DNA of 64,000 nt from Manduca sexta. Taxonomy: Eukaryota > Arthropoda > Insecta > Lepidoptera > Sphingidae. The translations under genes and the position numbers were made by a program. Numbering within the stretch: the stretch's first letter is position 1; each line of letters opens with the position of its first letter. Below are positions 1-10,022 of the stretch, piece after piece. The notes under the pieces were generated by a model. It saw only the letters and a list, made by a program, of their open reading frames with translations, made no database searches and was not told the origin of the DNA. The stretch is taken from NCBI RefSeq assembly GCF_014839805.1, contig NC_051129.1, positions 11,536,920 through 11,600,919 on the forward strand, given 5' to 3'.

Positions 1-1314
1 TTTCGAACCGTGAGATTCTAGGTCGATACTGTAGAAGGCATTTCTCGGGCATTTAAATTAAATCTTTTGCTAATGAAATTTATGTTGGGCTATTTTGAAA
101 ATTTCAGGCTCTATATTTTTCGTACGTTTGCTGCTCGAATTTCTCCGACTGGTAGAGAGCTTTCGAAACGTAAATGTCAAATTCAAATGAATCGTATCAA
201 AAGTCCAAGCGGAAAATAAAGCCAGTTCCAACAATACAACACCAGTGCATACCAGAGTATATATTTTTTGTGTCTAGAGGGGGGCAGCTACCCTCCCTTG
301 CTCCCCCTAGCTGACGACTATGAGTTACGGTATATTATTAGTAACCCGGTTTTTAATTAAATTTATTAATTATAAAACTCGATATGTACCATACAAAAAC
401 AAACCTACCGTCTGAATTGCCTTTACATACTGCGTTCTACTTCAGCAAACCTCGATTATTTTTAAAATCTACTCATAATTATTATCTCATTATACATATG
501 TCTTAAATGTGTATACTACGTTTCTTGTAACATTAAAAGTCAGGGTATTTCGGAGATTAAGTTAATGAAAGAGTTGTGTACATCTCTAAGGTTCATTTAA
601 TAATGCCTTCGATACAAAAACATATATTATATACATTCTGTTAATCACCATGTCATATGTTACCTTTATTCAGAAGATAAAGGCGTGAGCTCATTTGTTA
701 GCCCAAATTTCCGCGAGGATAACGATTTGTTGGCGAGAACAAAACCCCAACATATCACAGATCAAGGTAAAACAATATCGACAGTCATCCACCTACACTT
801 AGGTCAGATTACAAAAGTGCAATTGCATATTCGACGCCTACACTATTTTTACCTCCACTGACTATCATCTGCAACATTGGAACTATTTAGAATCATTAAC
901 ACTGAGTTTTATCGGCATCTTTTTGCTTTTTTAACTTGAAACGATGTTTACCCTGGGCGGTGTCCCGAGCAAAAACAACATATTTTTTTAATAATTTAAC
1001 GAATAAACTGCCAGACTTGAGAGAGGAAAGCCCTGCAGAGACGAAGGTCGCAGGTTCACAACATAAGTATATATAGCTTTGTATGCTACTTACGAGCAAC
1101 TGATGGATCTGCGTACAAAACTTCGAGTCAGTTGTCAGTAGCCTCGTGGACGAAGGACTAATTCTCTCAATACGCAATACCAAAGGAGGCCGGTGAGCAT
1201 TGGTGACACGAATATAAACATAAACGTACATTATATAATTAAGTAAATCCATAATATATGATAGACGCACCCCCGATCACAATTGCACGTACGCCATCAT
1301 GGACGCCGGGCGGG

Positions 1315-1326
1315 CACGTGCACGTG
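1315..1326. promoter_or_regulatory. Two abutting CACGTG E-boxes
   Basis: CACGTGCACGTG is two palindromic E-box cores with no spacer. bHLH dimers such as the Myc/Max, USF and CLOCK/CYCLE families bind this core. No TSS is recognisable nearby, so function is inference only. A 16-base C run begins two bases downstream. Confidence 0.25.
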
Positions 1327-1327
1327 A

Positions 1328-1343
1328 CCCCCCCCCCCCCCCC
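1328..1343. repeat. Poly(C) tract, 16 bases
   Basis: An uninterrupted run of 16 C follows the E-box dyad. Such a run can form G4/i-motif structures and is also error-prone in sequencing, so its true length is uncertain. Confidence 0.8.
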
Positions 1344-2259
1344 GCTGTCGGGAACAAATCACAATAAAAATAATTAAATGACAATGTGAACAATCGACCA
1401 CAGAGGTTTTATTATGGTTTAGCATATACAAATACCCGCGTGATTTATATTTAAAAAAAATATATAAATTTAATAATATTATGTAGTACCTACTTATGCT
1501 GACGTACATCACTAAAAGTAATTTTAGCGGCGTCGATGTACTCCATCCTCTTCCAATCACTGATGTAGGCTGCAATATTATTGTGCGCAGCGCCCGACAC
1601 ATAGAGGGTATGTATATAAATGAGACAATATTGTTAGGTATCGATACCCTGAGCAAAGACATCATCGGGCATGAATAGATATATTTACATAAATCTCCTT
1701 GTATAGCAAGTATGACACGCGACATGACACCGACCGACACACGACAGTGCGGTTGATCCAATTTCGGCAGTTTTCACACAAACTCGCTAATGTGTATAAA
1801 TATAACACATCATAATATAGTTAGCGCGTTTTACACTATATAATATACTTACACATATCGGTAGTCGTAGGGGGAATATAAAGTGCCTGCACGAAACGTT
1901 GCTTTACCAAAATAAAGCTGTGTCGAACGTAAGTACACGTGAATTTGTACGTACGGTTATTACGATTTATTTTGATGTTATTAATCCGATTTTTGTTTTG
2001 TTTTTTTCATTTCATTTTATTAATTGTTAATAAACTTATAATCTAATTATCTAATAAAATACCTTAATATGTGAAAAGTAAATATTATTATGTGATTCTG
2101 TGTCATAAATATCCACGTACCAATCCAAAAAATTGTTAATAAATAATACAGGTGTCCCAAAAAATAGTGTCAAGCGGAGGTCCAGAGATAGATCACCCCT
2201 TGGGGTATCCGAATCACCCCTATGTATATTCCGCGATTTTTCATAGTTTTCGAGGTATG

Positions 2260-3490
2260 AATATTGTTCTTATTATTTTATTTTTATTTTTCTTTAATAA
2301 AATTAAGACGCAAAACAGATTACAATCAAAATTAAAGCATATTATAAAATATACAAACATAAAAACTAGACTGTATTCCTGAAAACATTGCGCCCTTATA
2401 CTAGTTAATTACTTAAAGTGCGGACTAAAATAAATTAAGACTATTAAGTACTGTGTAAAGCTAAAAAATTTAAACAAGAAAGTAGTATAAGTGTAACTTA
2501 AAAATATATGACTAACTATTGTGGGTAAATATTAATTGTTTTAGACCTCTTGAGAATGATCCAAATCTGCCAATCATAATGTCAAGGTTTTTGTGTATTT
2601 TTGCCAAGTCATTATACGAACGACACATACGAACCATCGGATTATGGAATGAGATGTTATTCCTATAAACTTGCAATGAGAAAACGTTTGGATTACGTAT
2701 TCTGAATGAAGTGTTAAAATTTATTAAGGCCAGTAATTCGGGAGCATCAATATGTGAGTGTATAATTTTGTAGAGGTATATTACTTCCATGTAATTTCGT
2801 CTTAATGTAAGTTTTTCTACTTTAAACTTAGTTAGGCGTTCATTGTAGGAAGAGAGAGCACGCCCTAAGCCCATACGGAAGCACAGAAGCTTTAGCAACT
2901 TTTCCTGAACACTTTCAATACGATCATTATGGACAGAATAGAGGGAGACCAAATAACGGATCCATATTCAAGTACTGATCTGACCAGACTGTTGTATAAC
3001 AGTAGTACACTATGACTTTTTTTGAATGGCTTGGATACTCTGAAAATGAATCCAAGTAACTTAGAAGCCTTGTTGCAGATACAGTTATAGTGATCGCGAA
3101 ACGTTAAATGATCATCAAATATCACGCCCAAGTCTTTTACGTTATTTACGCGCTGGAGAGCACAGTTGTTGATGGAGTATGAAAACATGATTTTATTTTG
3201 TTTTTTTGTGAAGGAAATAACGAAACATTTATCAGCATTTAGGTACATAGAGTTGTTAGAGCACCAATCGACGACAATGTCCAAGTCATTCTGCAGACGG
3301 AAAGCATCTTGAGCGCAGCAAACTGTTGAATAAATTTTCAGATCATCCGCGTATAATAAGCAGGGACATGATAATTTATCTACAAGGTCATTTATAAATA
3401 TTATGAAGAATAGAGGACCCAGGTGGGATCCTTGAGGAACACCTGATGTCACAGGTGTTCTGAATTTTGTAGACTTTTCGAAATGAACAA
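2260..3490 (-). mobile_element. 5'-truncated non-LTR retrotransposon (LINE)
   Basis: Minus-strand copy holding the last half of a reverse transcriptase ORF and a roughly 250-base 3' region. The 3' end is A-rich (2265-2300 read on the minus strand), as expected for target-primed insertion. The right edge, near 3490, is where RT homology stops, consistent with 5' truncation. The clade looks Jockey/CR1-like from the RT motifs, but a phylogeny would be needed. The sequence just left (from 2149, ACAGGTGTCCCAAAA) resembles the start of another dispersed repeat, so this may be a nested insertion. Confidence 0.8.
2512..3487 (-). pseudogene. Reverse transcriptase fragment, frameshifted
   Basis: Two minus-strand frames together read as a non-LTR reverse transcriptase. 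The upstream frame (2892-3487, without its start) carries the palm motifs SGVPQGS and LLYADD; the aspartate pair is the catalytic centre. It continues through a thumb-like segment ending LVRSVLEYGSVIWSP. The downstream frame (2512-2952) resumes with YSVHNDRIESVQ and carries the C-terminal region to a stop at 2512. The switch falls near 2940-2950 and needs one indel. The N-terminal RT and endonuclease domains are absent. No intact start remains, so the copy is dead; the frameshift could be real decay or an assembly error. Confidence 0.85.
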
Positions 3491-4029
3491 TTAAATGTGT
3501 TTTATTTTTAAAAAGTACAAGACTATTTGTATTAGTTGTACTTTTTTGCTAGAAAAACAATCAGCTTCGTAACTTTAATGAAAATGATGAAAATGTTGGT
3601 GTAAAGTGAAAATTCTTACATTGTATGAATTATGACTTTAATTTTCTACTTTGAATTAAACATCTAAACGGGTGACTTGGTAGTTTTAAGGTTGGTCAAA
3701 AACTTCTCCAGACTCTCAACTTACATATTCTTAAAAAAGCATAGTCCTACATGAGGGCTACTTAAGCTAAAATCAGCCTTATAAGACAGCAAGGTGGAAA
3801 TTTCTTAAAATTTGTCATTACATTATAATTATTTTTATTGACTTCTCATCATTTCTAAGGTTACCTAATTAGTTTGTTAACTAACCGAAAATAACAACCA
3901 GAAAGCTCTGAATTAAACATTTGCCATATTTTTAGGTTTAAGTTCAATTAATTTTGCAAAATTCGTTCTCGCGATTACAATGGGCCGAGGGGATAAGCGA
4001 CCTAATTGAAGTAATAAAATATTATTCTC
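3491..4029. other. AT-rich sequence without recognisable features
   Basis: I see no coding, RNA or repeat signal here. Confidence 0.4.
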
Positions 4030-4105
4030 ATGGACCTACCTTGACTTATCATAAGTGCAACTATGTACGGCTACGTGATGAATAAAGCATTTTATTTTAT
4101 TGCAA
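4030..4105 (+). repeat. LINE 3'-tail fragment
   Basis: This stretch matches 30780-30861 almost base for base (CTTGACTTATCATAAGTGCA, then CTACGTGATGAATAAAGCAT) and both copies end in a TTTTATTTTA-type tail. A short shared 3' end with an AATAAA box and simple-sequence tail is the signature of a LINE 3' UTR or a SINE that borrows it. Confidence 0.6.
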
Positions 4106-4427
4106 ATTTTTTAGACCTCGTCATAATCGAAATAGGTCTTTAAGTATTTTGCTTAACGTATATGAAATGGTACAAATGGTTCATAACAAGTATATCTAAA
4201 TTAGGATTGGCACTTCCTGAAGCCAAACCGGAACGTTTTTATCTTTCCATAACAAAGAGTATGATCCAGAAAAAAAAGCTTAATATACGCGTCGAACCAT
4301 CTATTCGCGATTCACGTTGTATATTCTTCCGTATACCACACACGAATCATAATACCAAAATTTGATCAAACGTGGGTTCCAATTTAGCTTTATTTTATTT
4401 TATTTCACTTAGTAGTAGTAGCTCTAG

Positions 4428-4474
4428 TTCTCATAGTTTTCACTAAGTAAAACACTTAGTGAAAACTATGAGAA
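4428..4474. repeat. Perfect 21-bp inverted repeat (hairpin)
   Basis: Arms 4428-4448 and 4454-4474 are exact reverse complements around a 5-base loop (AAAAC). No terminator role is expected in an animal genome. It could be a palindromic MITE remnant or a small-RNA-like hairpin. Confidence 0.85.
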
Positions 4475-4909
4475 GTTATATCATAAATAGGGTTAACACG
4501 TGGCAGAAGTGTGCGGTATTTGACAGGTAATTTAAGGTTCAAACAGGCGTGCGACCGGCGTTGGTCTAAAATAAACATTTTTGAAAAATATATCCTCTGA
4601 AATATATGTCTTCATTTTGTAGGATTAATAAATACTTGTCATCATTATTATCTGCTAAGTATTGCTCGCTAATAGTCTTTCGCTAATCGTCTGATCGCTT
4701 CAAAAGTACCTTAATCACTGTACCGATCCATACCGCAATCTTATCATCGGATAAAAAAAATAAGTATTTTCAACGGGAGTAAGTTACTAGGATAAAAATT
4801 AACCTTTGTGTTGATCTAAATCATGGCCTTTTTGTGTGCCATATTTCATCTTAATCCGTTCTCCTGTTTCAAAATTTACAAATATTCAAATATTTTCATA
4901 AACTTTCGC

Positions 4910-4917
4910 ATTTATTT
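4910..4917. repeat. 8-bp target-site duplication, left
   Basis: ATTTATTT directly precedes the left terminal inverted repeat and is repeated exactly at 6787-6794 after the right one. Eight-base duplication is the hallmark of hAT transposition. Confidence 0.7.
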
Positions 4918-4935
4918 TAGTGTTGCCCAAATTCA

Positions 4936-5095
4936 ATCTTGGTCTTGCAGTCTTGGTCTTGTTCTTGCGTTTTTGCAAGACCAAGACCAAGAACAAGACC
5001 GCGTATTTTTAGCAAGACCAAGACCAAGACTGACCGTGCAAGACTTGAGCAAGAACAAGACATAGCCTGCAAGACTCTTGCGTCTTGCAGCTAGG
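4936..5095. repeat. Left subterminal CAAGAC array
   Basis: About a dozen CAAGAC/GTCTTG hexamers. The outermost ones are in GTCTTG orientation and the inner ones in CAAGAC orientation, so the array can fold on itself around 4975. Subterminal short repeats are known transposase-binding sites in hAT elements; that role here is inferred. Confidence 0.75.
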
Positions 5096-5654
5096 ACTTA
5101 GCGCTATTTCACTGAGTAGTTAGGTGTAACAGTTCGGTGTATAGGTAGGTACGCTTAGGAATTCTATGAGACGCAACAAACTGTATCACTGAATATGAAT
5201 AACTGGACCTATGCGCATTACGACTAATACCATAAACATAGCGAATAAAAAATATCTATTAAAATCAAACTGAGTGCATGCATAGCTATGTTTTAACCAT
5301 CGGCACTTTGATAATGCGGCATCAAAGGTTTTGTACTTACTTCTCAAAGAAATTTGCCGCTCTTCGGAAGTACATGGTTATGATTCACGCGCCGGCGGCT
5401 TCTTTTGAAATCTAAAACAATCGTTGCCGCCACGCCGAAATCATAACATTTGACACTATTTGATTGCCGCCATAGGGCGTAGGTATACTCATGCAAAATA
5501 ATTTCGAATTTTAAGAGTACCTACAGGTGTTCCAAAGAATAAATAAGTTTCAGAGTGCTTAGAATGAAAATGAATACATTATACTGATCACGCAAGTAGT
5601 ATTATGATTGGGATAAAATGGTAAGGATAGCCCGACTAGAAATTTAAAAGTGCG

Positions 5655-5770
5655 ACCAATGGGGCCCCTCTTGGGCTTCCCTCTTGGGGCCCACTTTGGG
5701 ATGTCACGCAAAGCCCTCTTGGGCCCCATTGGGAAATCCCAAATGGGGCCCAATTAGAAATCCCCATCAG
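5655..5770. repeat. GGGCCC / GGGATTTCCC palindrome-rich block
   Basis: Dense degenerate repeats of short self-complementary words (GGGGCCC, GGGCCCC, GGGAAATCCC) give a GC-rich block in an AT-rich element. A second block of the same composition lies at 6121-6265. Translation gives only proline/glycine-rich low-complexity peptide. Confidence 0.6.
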
Positions 5771-5884
5771 ATCCCAATCTAAATTTATAAAAATCTAAAA
5801 TTTCAAAAATCAAAAATAATTTTGAATTACGGACTCTGATGGTACTATAACTTTATATTTCGATTAGAAAGTGAACTATTGGTT

Positions 5885-5975
5885 GAATGCATCCTTGTCG
5901 TCAGTTGGGCTCGAACTCGGGTCCTCTTGATCATCAGTCGTTCACGTTACCACTGGTCCAAGCGGGAATATTACA
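5885..5975 (-). repeat. tRNA-like (SINE head) segment
   Basis: Read on the minus strand, a B-box-like GAGTTCGAGCC follows an A-box-like TGGACCAGTGG by about 40 bases, which is tRNA spacing. I cannot draw a convincing anticodon stem and the A box misses a consensus base. A degenerate tRNA-derived SINE head captured in the hAT element is more likely than a functional tRNA. Confidence 0.4.
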
Positions 5976-6120
5976 TTCGTCGCTTTATTTGATGTACATC
6001 GAATCAACTAGATGATATTACTAATATTGCAGTTAAATGTTTAATATTTGTTTCTGTTTTTTCGTTTATCTTAGTTAGATTTATTCAAGCGGAACTATTA
6101 GCAATAATTTACTATTTCAA

Positions 6121-6265
6121 CGTGGGGATTTCCCACTTAAATCCCACTCAAGCCCCAATTAGGAAATGTTAACAATACTTTTTCATTTTTACTTTGGGAT
6201 TTCCCACTTTGGCCCCACTCGGGTCCCAATTGGGAAATATTAATAATAATTTTTCATTTTACTTT
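6121..6265. repeat. Second GGGATTTCCC-rich block
   Basis: Two imperfect copies, about 70 bases each, of a unit built from TTTCCCACTT, CCCCACT and CCCAATTGGGAAAT. It has the same word composition as 5655-5770, suggesting both derive from one minisatellite-like sequence. Confidence 0.55.
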
Positions 6266-6633
6266 GGGATACAATGATAAATCGTAAAACTCTTTTATTA
6301 AATTTCTTATAAGTTGAAGGTTCAATCTTTTCTAGACAGATAAGTATTGTTCTTTAAAATACAGTCAAGTTATTGTAATTAATTTGTTTTTACATGTTTT
6401 AGCAAATGTAAGCTTATAAATCATAAATGTTTATTAAGAAACAGTTACTTCCATGGAAAACGACATATAGGTCAGTTGATTTTTCGAATTTCTTATCAAA
6501 TCTTCAGTTATTTATTAATCTGCTTGATCTTTACTATGGCTATGTTAATTCAAGCTCACAATGTTCCAATTCTAATACGTTTTTCTAAGATTTAAAGTAA
6601 ACTTTAATAAATAGTAATAGACTAATAGGTAAT

Positions 6634-6770
6634 TGCAAGACTTGCAAGACTCTTGCTGCAAGACCAAGACCAAGACCAAGACTGGGAGCGCAAGACCAAG
6701 ACCAAGACCAAGATCAGGTGTATTGGCGCAAGACCAAGACCAAGACTGGCTAAGTCTCGTCTTGTTCTTG
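6634..6770. repeat. Right subterminal CAAGAC array
   Basis: About a dozen CAAGAC hexamers in three clusters separated by short unique spacers. They lie mostly in the same orientation as the inner part of the left array, so only the terminal 15 bases form a true inverted repeat. Confidence 0.75.
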
Positions 6771-6786
6771 CATTTGGGCAACACTA

Positions 6787-6794
6787 ATTTATTT
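6787..6794. repeat. 8-bp target-site duplication, right
   Basis: ATTTATTT, identical to 4910-4917. Confidence 0.7.
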
Positions 6795-8725
6795 ACTAAG
6801 ATAAAAGAAAAGAAATGTATTTACTTATTAACTTCAATTTTTTACTTTTACAGACATTTTTTGGGAATGTCGGGCATTTTAGGCAACCTAGAGGAGCACG
6901 CTTTTATTTATATATGGTGACCCTAGTCACAAGTTACAATGTGACGTCACCGGACTGTCACTCAGAACCAGCATGACGGTGTGACGCGCGGGTTTTGTGG
7001 CCATTTCCTTCCCATCAAATTTAATTATTCTATGAAAACGAAAGTAAACCACAGTTGTAAACATTGGAACGTCATTAAACAATAACGATAAACAAAAATT
7101 CACGTATGACATAAGTGGAACTGCGTGAAACCTTGTGCGAAACTTAGAGGAAAACACGCGCTTCGAAATACTATTACTTCCTTATATTATTGCTCTTATG
7201 GCATGCACAGAAGGTTGTTATTGAATGATTATTATCTTACTCTATGAATGGGGAAATTTAAACATATATTGACACAATTCTGTACAAGTTCACACACCTG
7301 CTATTGCATCATTTGTACGCCACGTCAAACGTGAATTTTGCGTAGATTAATCAACTCTGAATCTTTTTTAAAAAGAAATGTGTCAAGGCCTTCGAAAACC
7401 CAAAAGGAAAGAAGAAAGGTAATCAACTTCTCTTATTATAGGAAGCCAAGATAGTATCTACTTACTGTAACCAGATGCATGTGTTAAGAACATTTAAACG
7501 CTACAGATTTAAACAAAATACCCTCCAGGGCTAACTTTATATTGAAAATGGATGCATTTTCCCCTAGGACTTCCTAAACACGTTGACACTTGCGAAAATG
7601 ACAATAATGACGCTAAATTGATGTTGCATTTAATTAGGTACGTGTCTATAAAAATATGCATAGAGGATTCCGCTTTACATCCATAACGCCTACTTAATGC
7701 GGTTTACAAGACTTCATATACCTATCCTTAATTTTCAAAATATCATGTAGAAATAGGCGCTTAAATATCGTACCCATCACAACAGATTAACGAGCTCTGG
7801 TCTGCGTGAGTAGTCTACGAGCAGTTCTAAAGTTTTCTTTAAAGCGACTGACTTGCCTAACTCGTAAGAATTAGACAAACAACCCATTTTGCCCAGCTTC
7901 AATAAAGCATTGTGGTAGTTGTTAGCTGAATCTTGTTGTTAACAGGCGATCCAGCTCCACCAGCCGACGTACACTTGACCTCCAAAACGTCAAATCATTG
8001 TCTCATCGTTAATTCTAACAACTAGGTATTTACACGGCGCATTAACATGTTGGGCTAACTCTGTAATAACATGTACTTACAAGGAACAAACCGATGTATA
8101 TACCTCTTAAGCGTCACGCACATAATATACTTGATCGCATGATGAAACAAGGCGAGGATAGAGATAAGCTTTTTTTTTGCTGAATGGCGTCGAACTGTCA
8201 TTTACCTTATGCGCCACGACTGCCTATAAATGGCAACACCGCAAGAACCTCGACCCACAAAGCACGGCAATCCATAGCGTTCGTTTTGGCACGTAGGATT
8301 TTCGTTCTCTGGTGTCTAGTATACTAATTATAATCCGGAAAACCAGAATGGTTGCATACCGCTGCCAGTTACTAGGAGCAGTCGTATCTGTCAAGAATAC
8401 TTCATACGAAACGCTTATCATCGAGTGAACAGTGCGGCGTGCTGGTTCGGCTACATCATAGACTCACAAAAATTCATGAGAAGTGATAATTTTTGTTGTC
8501 GTTTCCGCAATAAATGAGGATTTTACCAATATAACAACCCGGTCTGAGTAAGTTTCCTGTTATAACAAATGCGATCCCTTTCAAAACTATAAATAAACGT
8601 AAAATTTATTCCACCAATTTTCCTTTAAATTATTATATTCGGAGTTTTTGCTTCTGTTTCTAAGTAGAGCTACTCGTCAGTTACCTAAAATAAGAACGAA
8701 TACAATAATAATATAATTTACTTAC
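6795..8725. other. Intergenic or intronic sequence
   Basis: Mostly AT-rich and unremarkable apart from one weak exon candidate at 7946-8007. A TATAAAT at 8225 precedes a 26-codon frame starting at 8348, but nothing else supports a gene there. Confidence 0.4.
7946..8007 (+). CDS. Candidate short exon, possibly FN3-like
   Basis: A good acceptor (TCTTGTTGTTAACAG) precedes an open stretch reading DPAPPADVHLTSKTSNHCLI, followed by a possible donor GTTAAT. The PAPPADVHL start resembles the first strand of fibronectin type III domains, but 20 residues are too few to be sure. If the donor is not used, the frame ends at a TAG six codons later. No partner exon was found. Chance is a real alternative. 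Confidence 0.2.
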
Positions 8726-8893
8726 TCTTTGTAAAACCTAATCCCTTTGTCTCTTTGGCTCTTTTTCTTTTTACATGAACCTGCATTTGGAGTTTTGGGT
8801 GAGCGCTTTAGGTGCTCGCAACCCTTGAAAAATATGCGACCATGCTGAGGGCAACTCCGTGAGTGGATTACGAACCTCGGCTCAGGACAGTCA
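8726..8893 (-). CDS. Internal exon of an unidentified gene
   Basis: A 168-base stretch is bounded on the minus strand by a strong acceptor (ATCTCATCTTCTACCAG) and an ideal donor (GTAAGT). One frame is open throughout, entering with one base of a split codon and leaving with two. It encodes a cysteine-containing, very basic peptide: DCPEPRFVIHSRSCPQHGRI near the start, then FFKGCEHLKRSPKTPNAGSC, then a KKKKSQRDKG tail. GC content is clearly above the flanks. I do not recognise the family; the cysteines and basic tail would suit a secreted or DNA-binding protein, but that is a guess. Neighbouring exons were not found within several kb, so introns would be long. It could also be an isolated remnant. 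Confidence 0.45.
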
Positions 8894-9177
8894 CTGGTAG
8901 AAGATGAGATATCAATGTTCTTGGCTCTAAATCTTTAACGTCGTATGGAAGAATCCAACAAAACAGTGATCACTTACATTGTTGATTAATAATATTTGGT
9001 AAAGAATTATAAGAAATAAGCAATTTCTCTCTATCACTAATACATACTCGATCTAAGTTGACCGAATTTTGTATTAATATTCAGTAGCGGCTTAACAGCC
9101 AATGCTAAGGGTTAGTTTCAGTAATAGTGTTCTTTATTATTGTATTATGTAGAACATTTTATACATTTATGTAATAA
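8894..9177. other. AT-rich flank of the unidentified exon
   Basis: No feature seen; presumably intron if the exon is real. Confidence 0.4.
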
Positions 9178-9232
9178 CTAGCTTCCGCCCGCAGCTTCGC
9201 CCGCCTGGATTTCGGACTTCAAAAATGGAGCC

Positions 9233-9333
9233 GGTCGCGAACGTTCGAGAATGTTCGTTTTACGAAGCTACTCGCTACGTGATTCGCTAGCCTCTAGGTG
9301 CCAAGCAAGCCGCCTGCCTGTGCGTTCGCGACC
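9233..9333. repeat. 101-bp insert with perfect 11-bp inverted ends
   Basis: GGTCGCGAACG at 9233-9243 is exactly inverted at 9323-9333 (CGTTCGCGACC). The segment is GC-richer than its host and absent from the sister Helitron copy at 10670-11632. No clear target duplication is visible. It may be a miniature inverted-repeat element or captured sequence. Confidence 0.5.
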
Positions 9334-9879
9334 TTATATATATACAAAAATAATCCTTATAGCATGATTCAGTATTCACGCGTGATGGCTTATTATTAGC
9401 GTATTTCATGTATAACATTGGTGTTTTTATACCGATTTCTATGATTATTTTTTATTGAATATTTAATAATGTTAACTTTTTTAATTAAGGATGACTGAGA
9501 GTGTTATAAACGTAAGAGTAGACAAATATAATGAGAAAGCTTCGGACTGCTAAGCTATCGGGAGTTACACGTGTTATTGTTAGTCAACCATAAAAGATAG
9601 ACATATGCTGTTGTGGGATATTTTTTACATAATTTTAAGGAGAACATTTCCGTCATACATGATTTCTGTGTAGCTTTAACCATTTAGGCTGCACACACGA
9701 CGGAAGCTTAAAAAATGGAGTAACTTCTCCCGTTTTCCCAACATTTCCCTTCACTGCTCTGCTCCTATTAATTGTAGCGTGATGAAAAGTATACTATAAC
9801 CAGCACAGGAGTATGAAAAATAATTGTACCAAGTTTCGTTAAAATCCGTCGAGTAGTTTTTGTTTCTATAACGGTTATA

Positions 9880-9902
9880 CAGACAGACAGACAGACAGAC
9901 AA
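9880..9902. repeat. (ACAG)n microsatellite in Helitron copy 1
   Basis: About five and a half CAGA units. The matching TCTG tract in copy 2 (10793-10839) is longer, so the array has changed length since the copies diverged. Confidence 0.85.
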
Positions 9903-10022
9903 AAATTTTACTAATTGCATTTTTGGCATCAGTATCGATCCCTAATCACCCCCTGATAGTTATTTTGGAAATATATTTCATGTACAGAATTGACCTCTCT
10001 ACAGATTTATTATAAGTATAGA

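Larger units (their letters stand above)
1..2148. other. Gene-free AT-rich sequence
   Basis: I see no exon with convincing coding character or splice signals. Open frames here are short, AT-rich and end in low-complexity peptide. The only local structures are a CACGTG dyad and a long C run at 1315-1343, listed separately. Confidence 0.6.
4918..6786. mobile_element. Non-autonomous hAT-like DNA transposon, 1.87 kb
   Basis: The ends are inverted repeats: the left begins TAGTGTTGCCCAAAT and the right is its exact reverse complement over 15 bases, followed by further partial match. Both sides are flanked by the same 8-base direct repeat ATTTATTT. The TAGTGTTG-type terminus and 8-bp duplication are characteristic of the hAT superfamily. 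Inside each end lies a dense array of CAAGAC hexamers (4936-5095 and 6634-6770). The interior contains GGGCCC/GGGATTTCCC-rich blocks and a tRNA-like segment but no transposase frame, so it must be mobilised in trans. A composite of two separate insertions is an alternative, but the matching duplications argue against it. Confidence 0.75.
9178..10022 (-). mobile_element. Helitron-like element, copy 1 (845 bp)
   Basis: Read on the minus strand, the element starts TCTATACTTATAATAAATCT and ends CTAG, with A before and T after. This A|TC...CTAG|T arrangement is what Helitrons leave. It has no transposase frame. It is the reverse complement of copy 2 (10670-11632) over most of its length at high identity, differing near its 3' end where 9233-9333 replaces other sequence. 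The terminal hairpin is weak, so assignment rests on the ends and on copy comparison. Confidence 0.65.

Noticed and set aside
1297..1761. 154-codon minus frame through the C16 tract
   Set aside because: Glycine run from poly(C) and AT-rich filler; no domain or splice support.
4823..5065. Frame encoding Gln/Asp/Arg-rich repeats
   Set aside because: Translation of the CAAGAC array of the hAT element, not a gene; the same holds for 6572-6920.
5885..5975. Functional tRNA gene
   Set aside because: A/B-box spacing is right but no good anticodon stem or acceptor stem can be drawn; treated as a SINE head.
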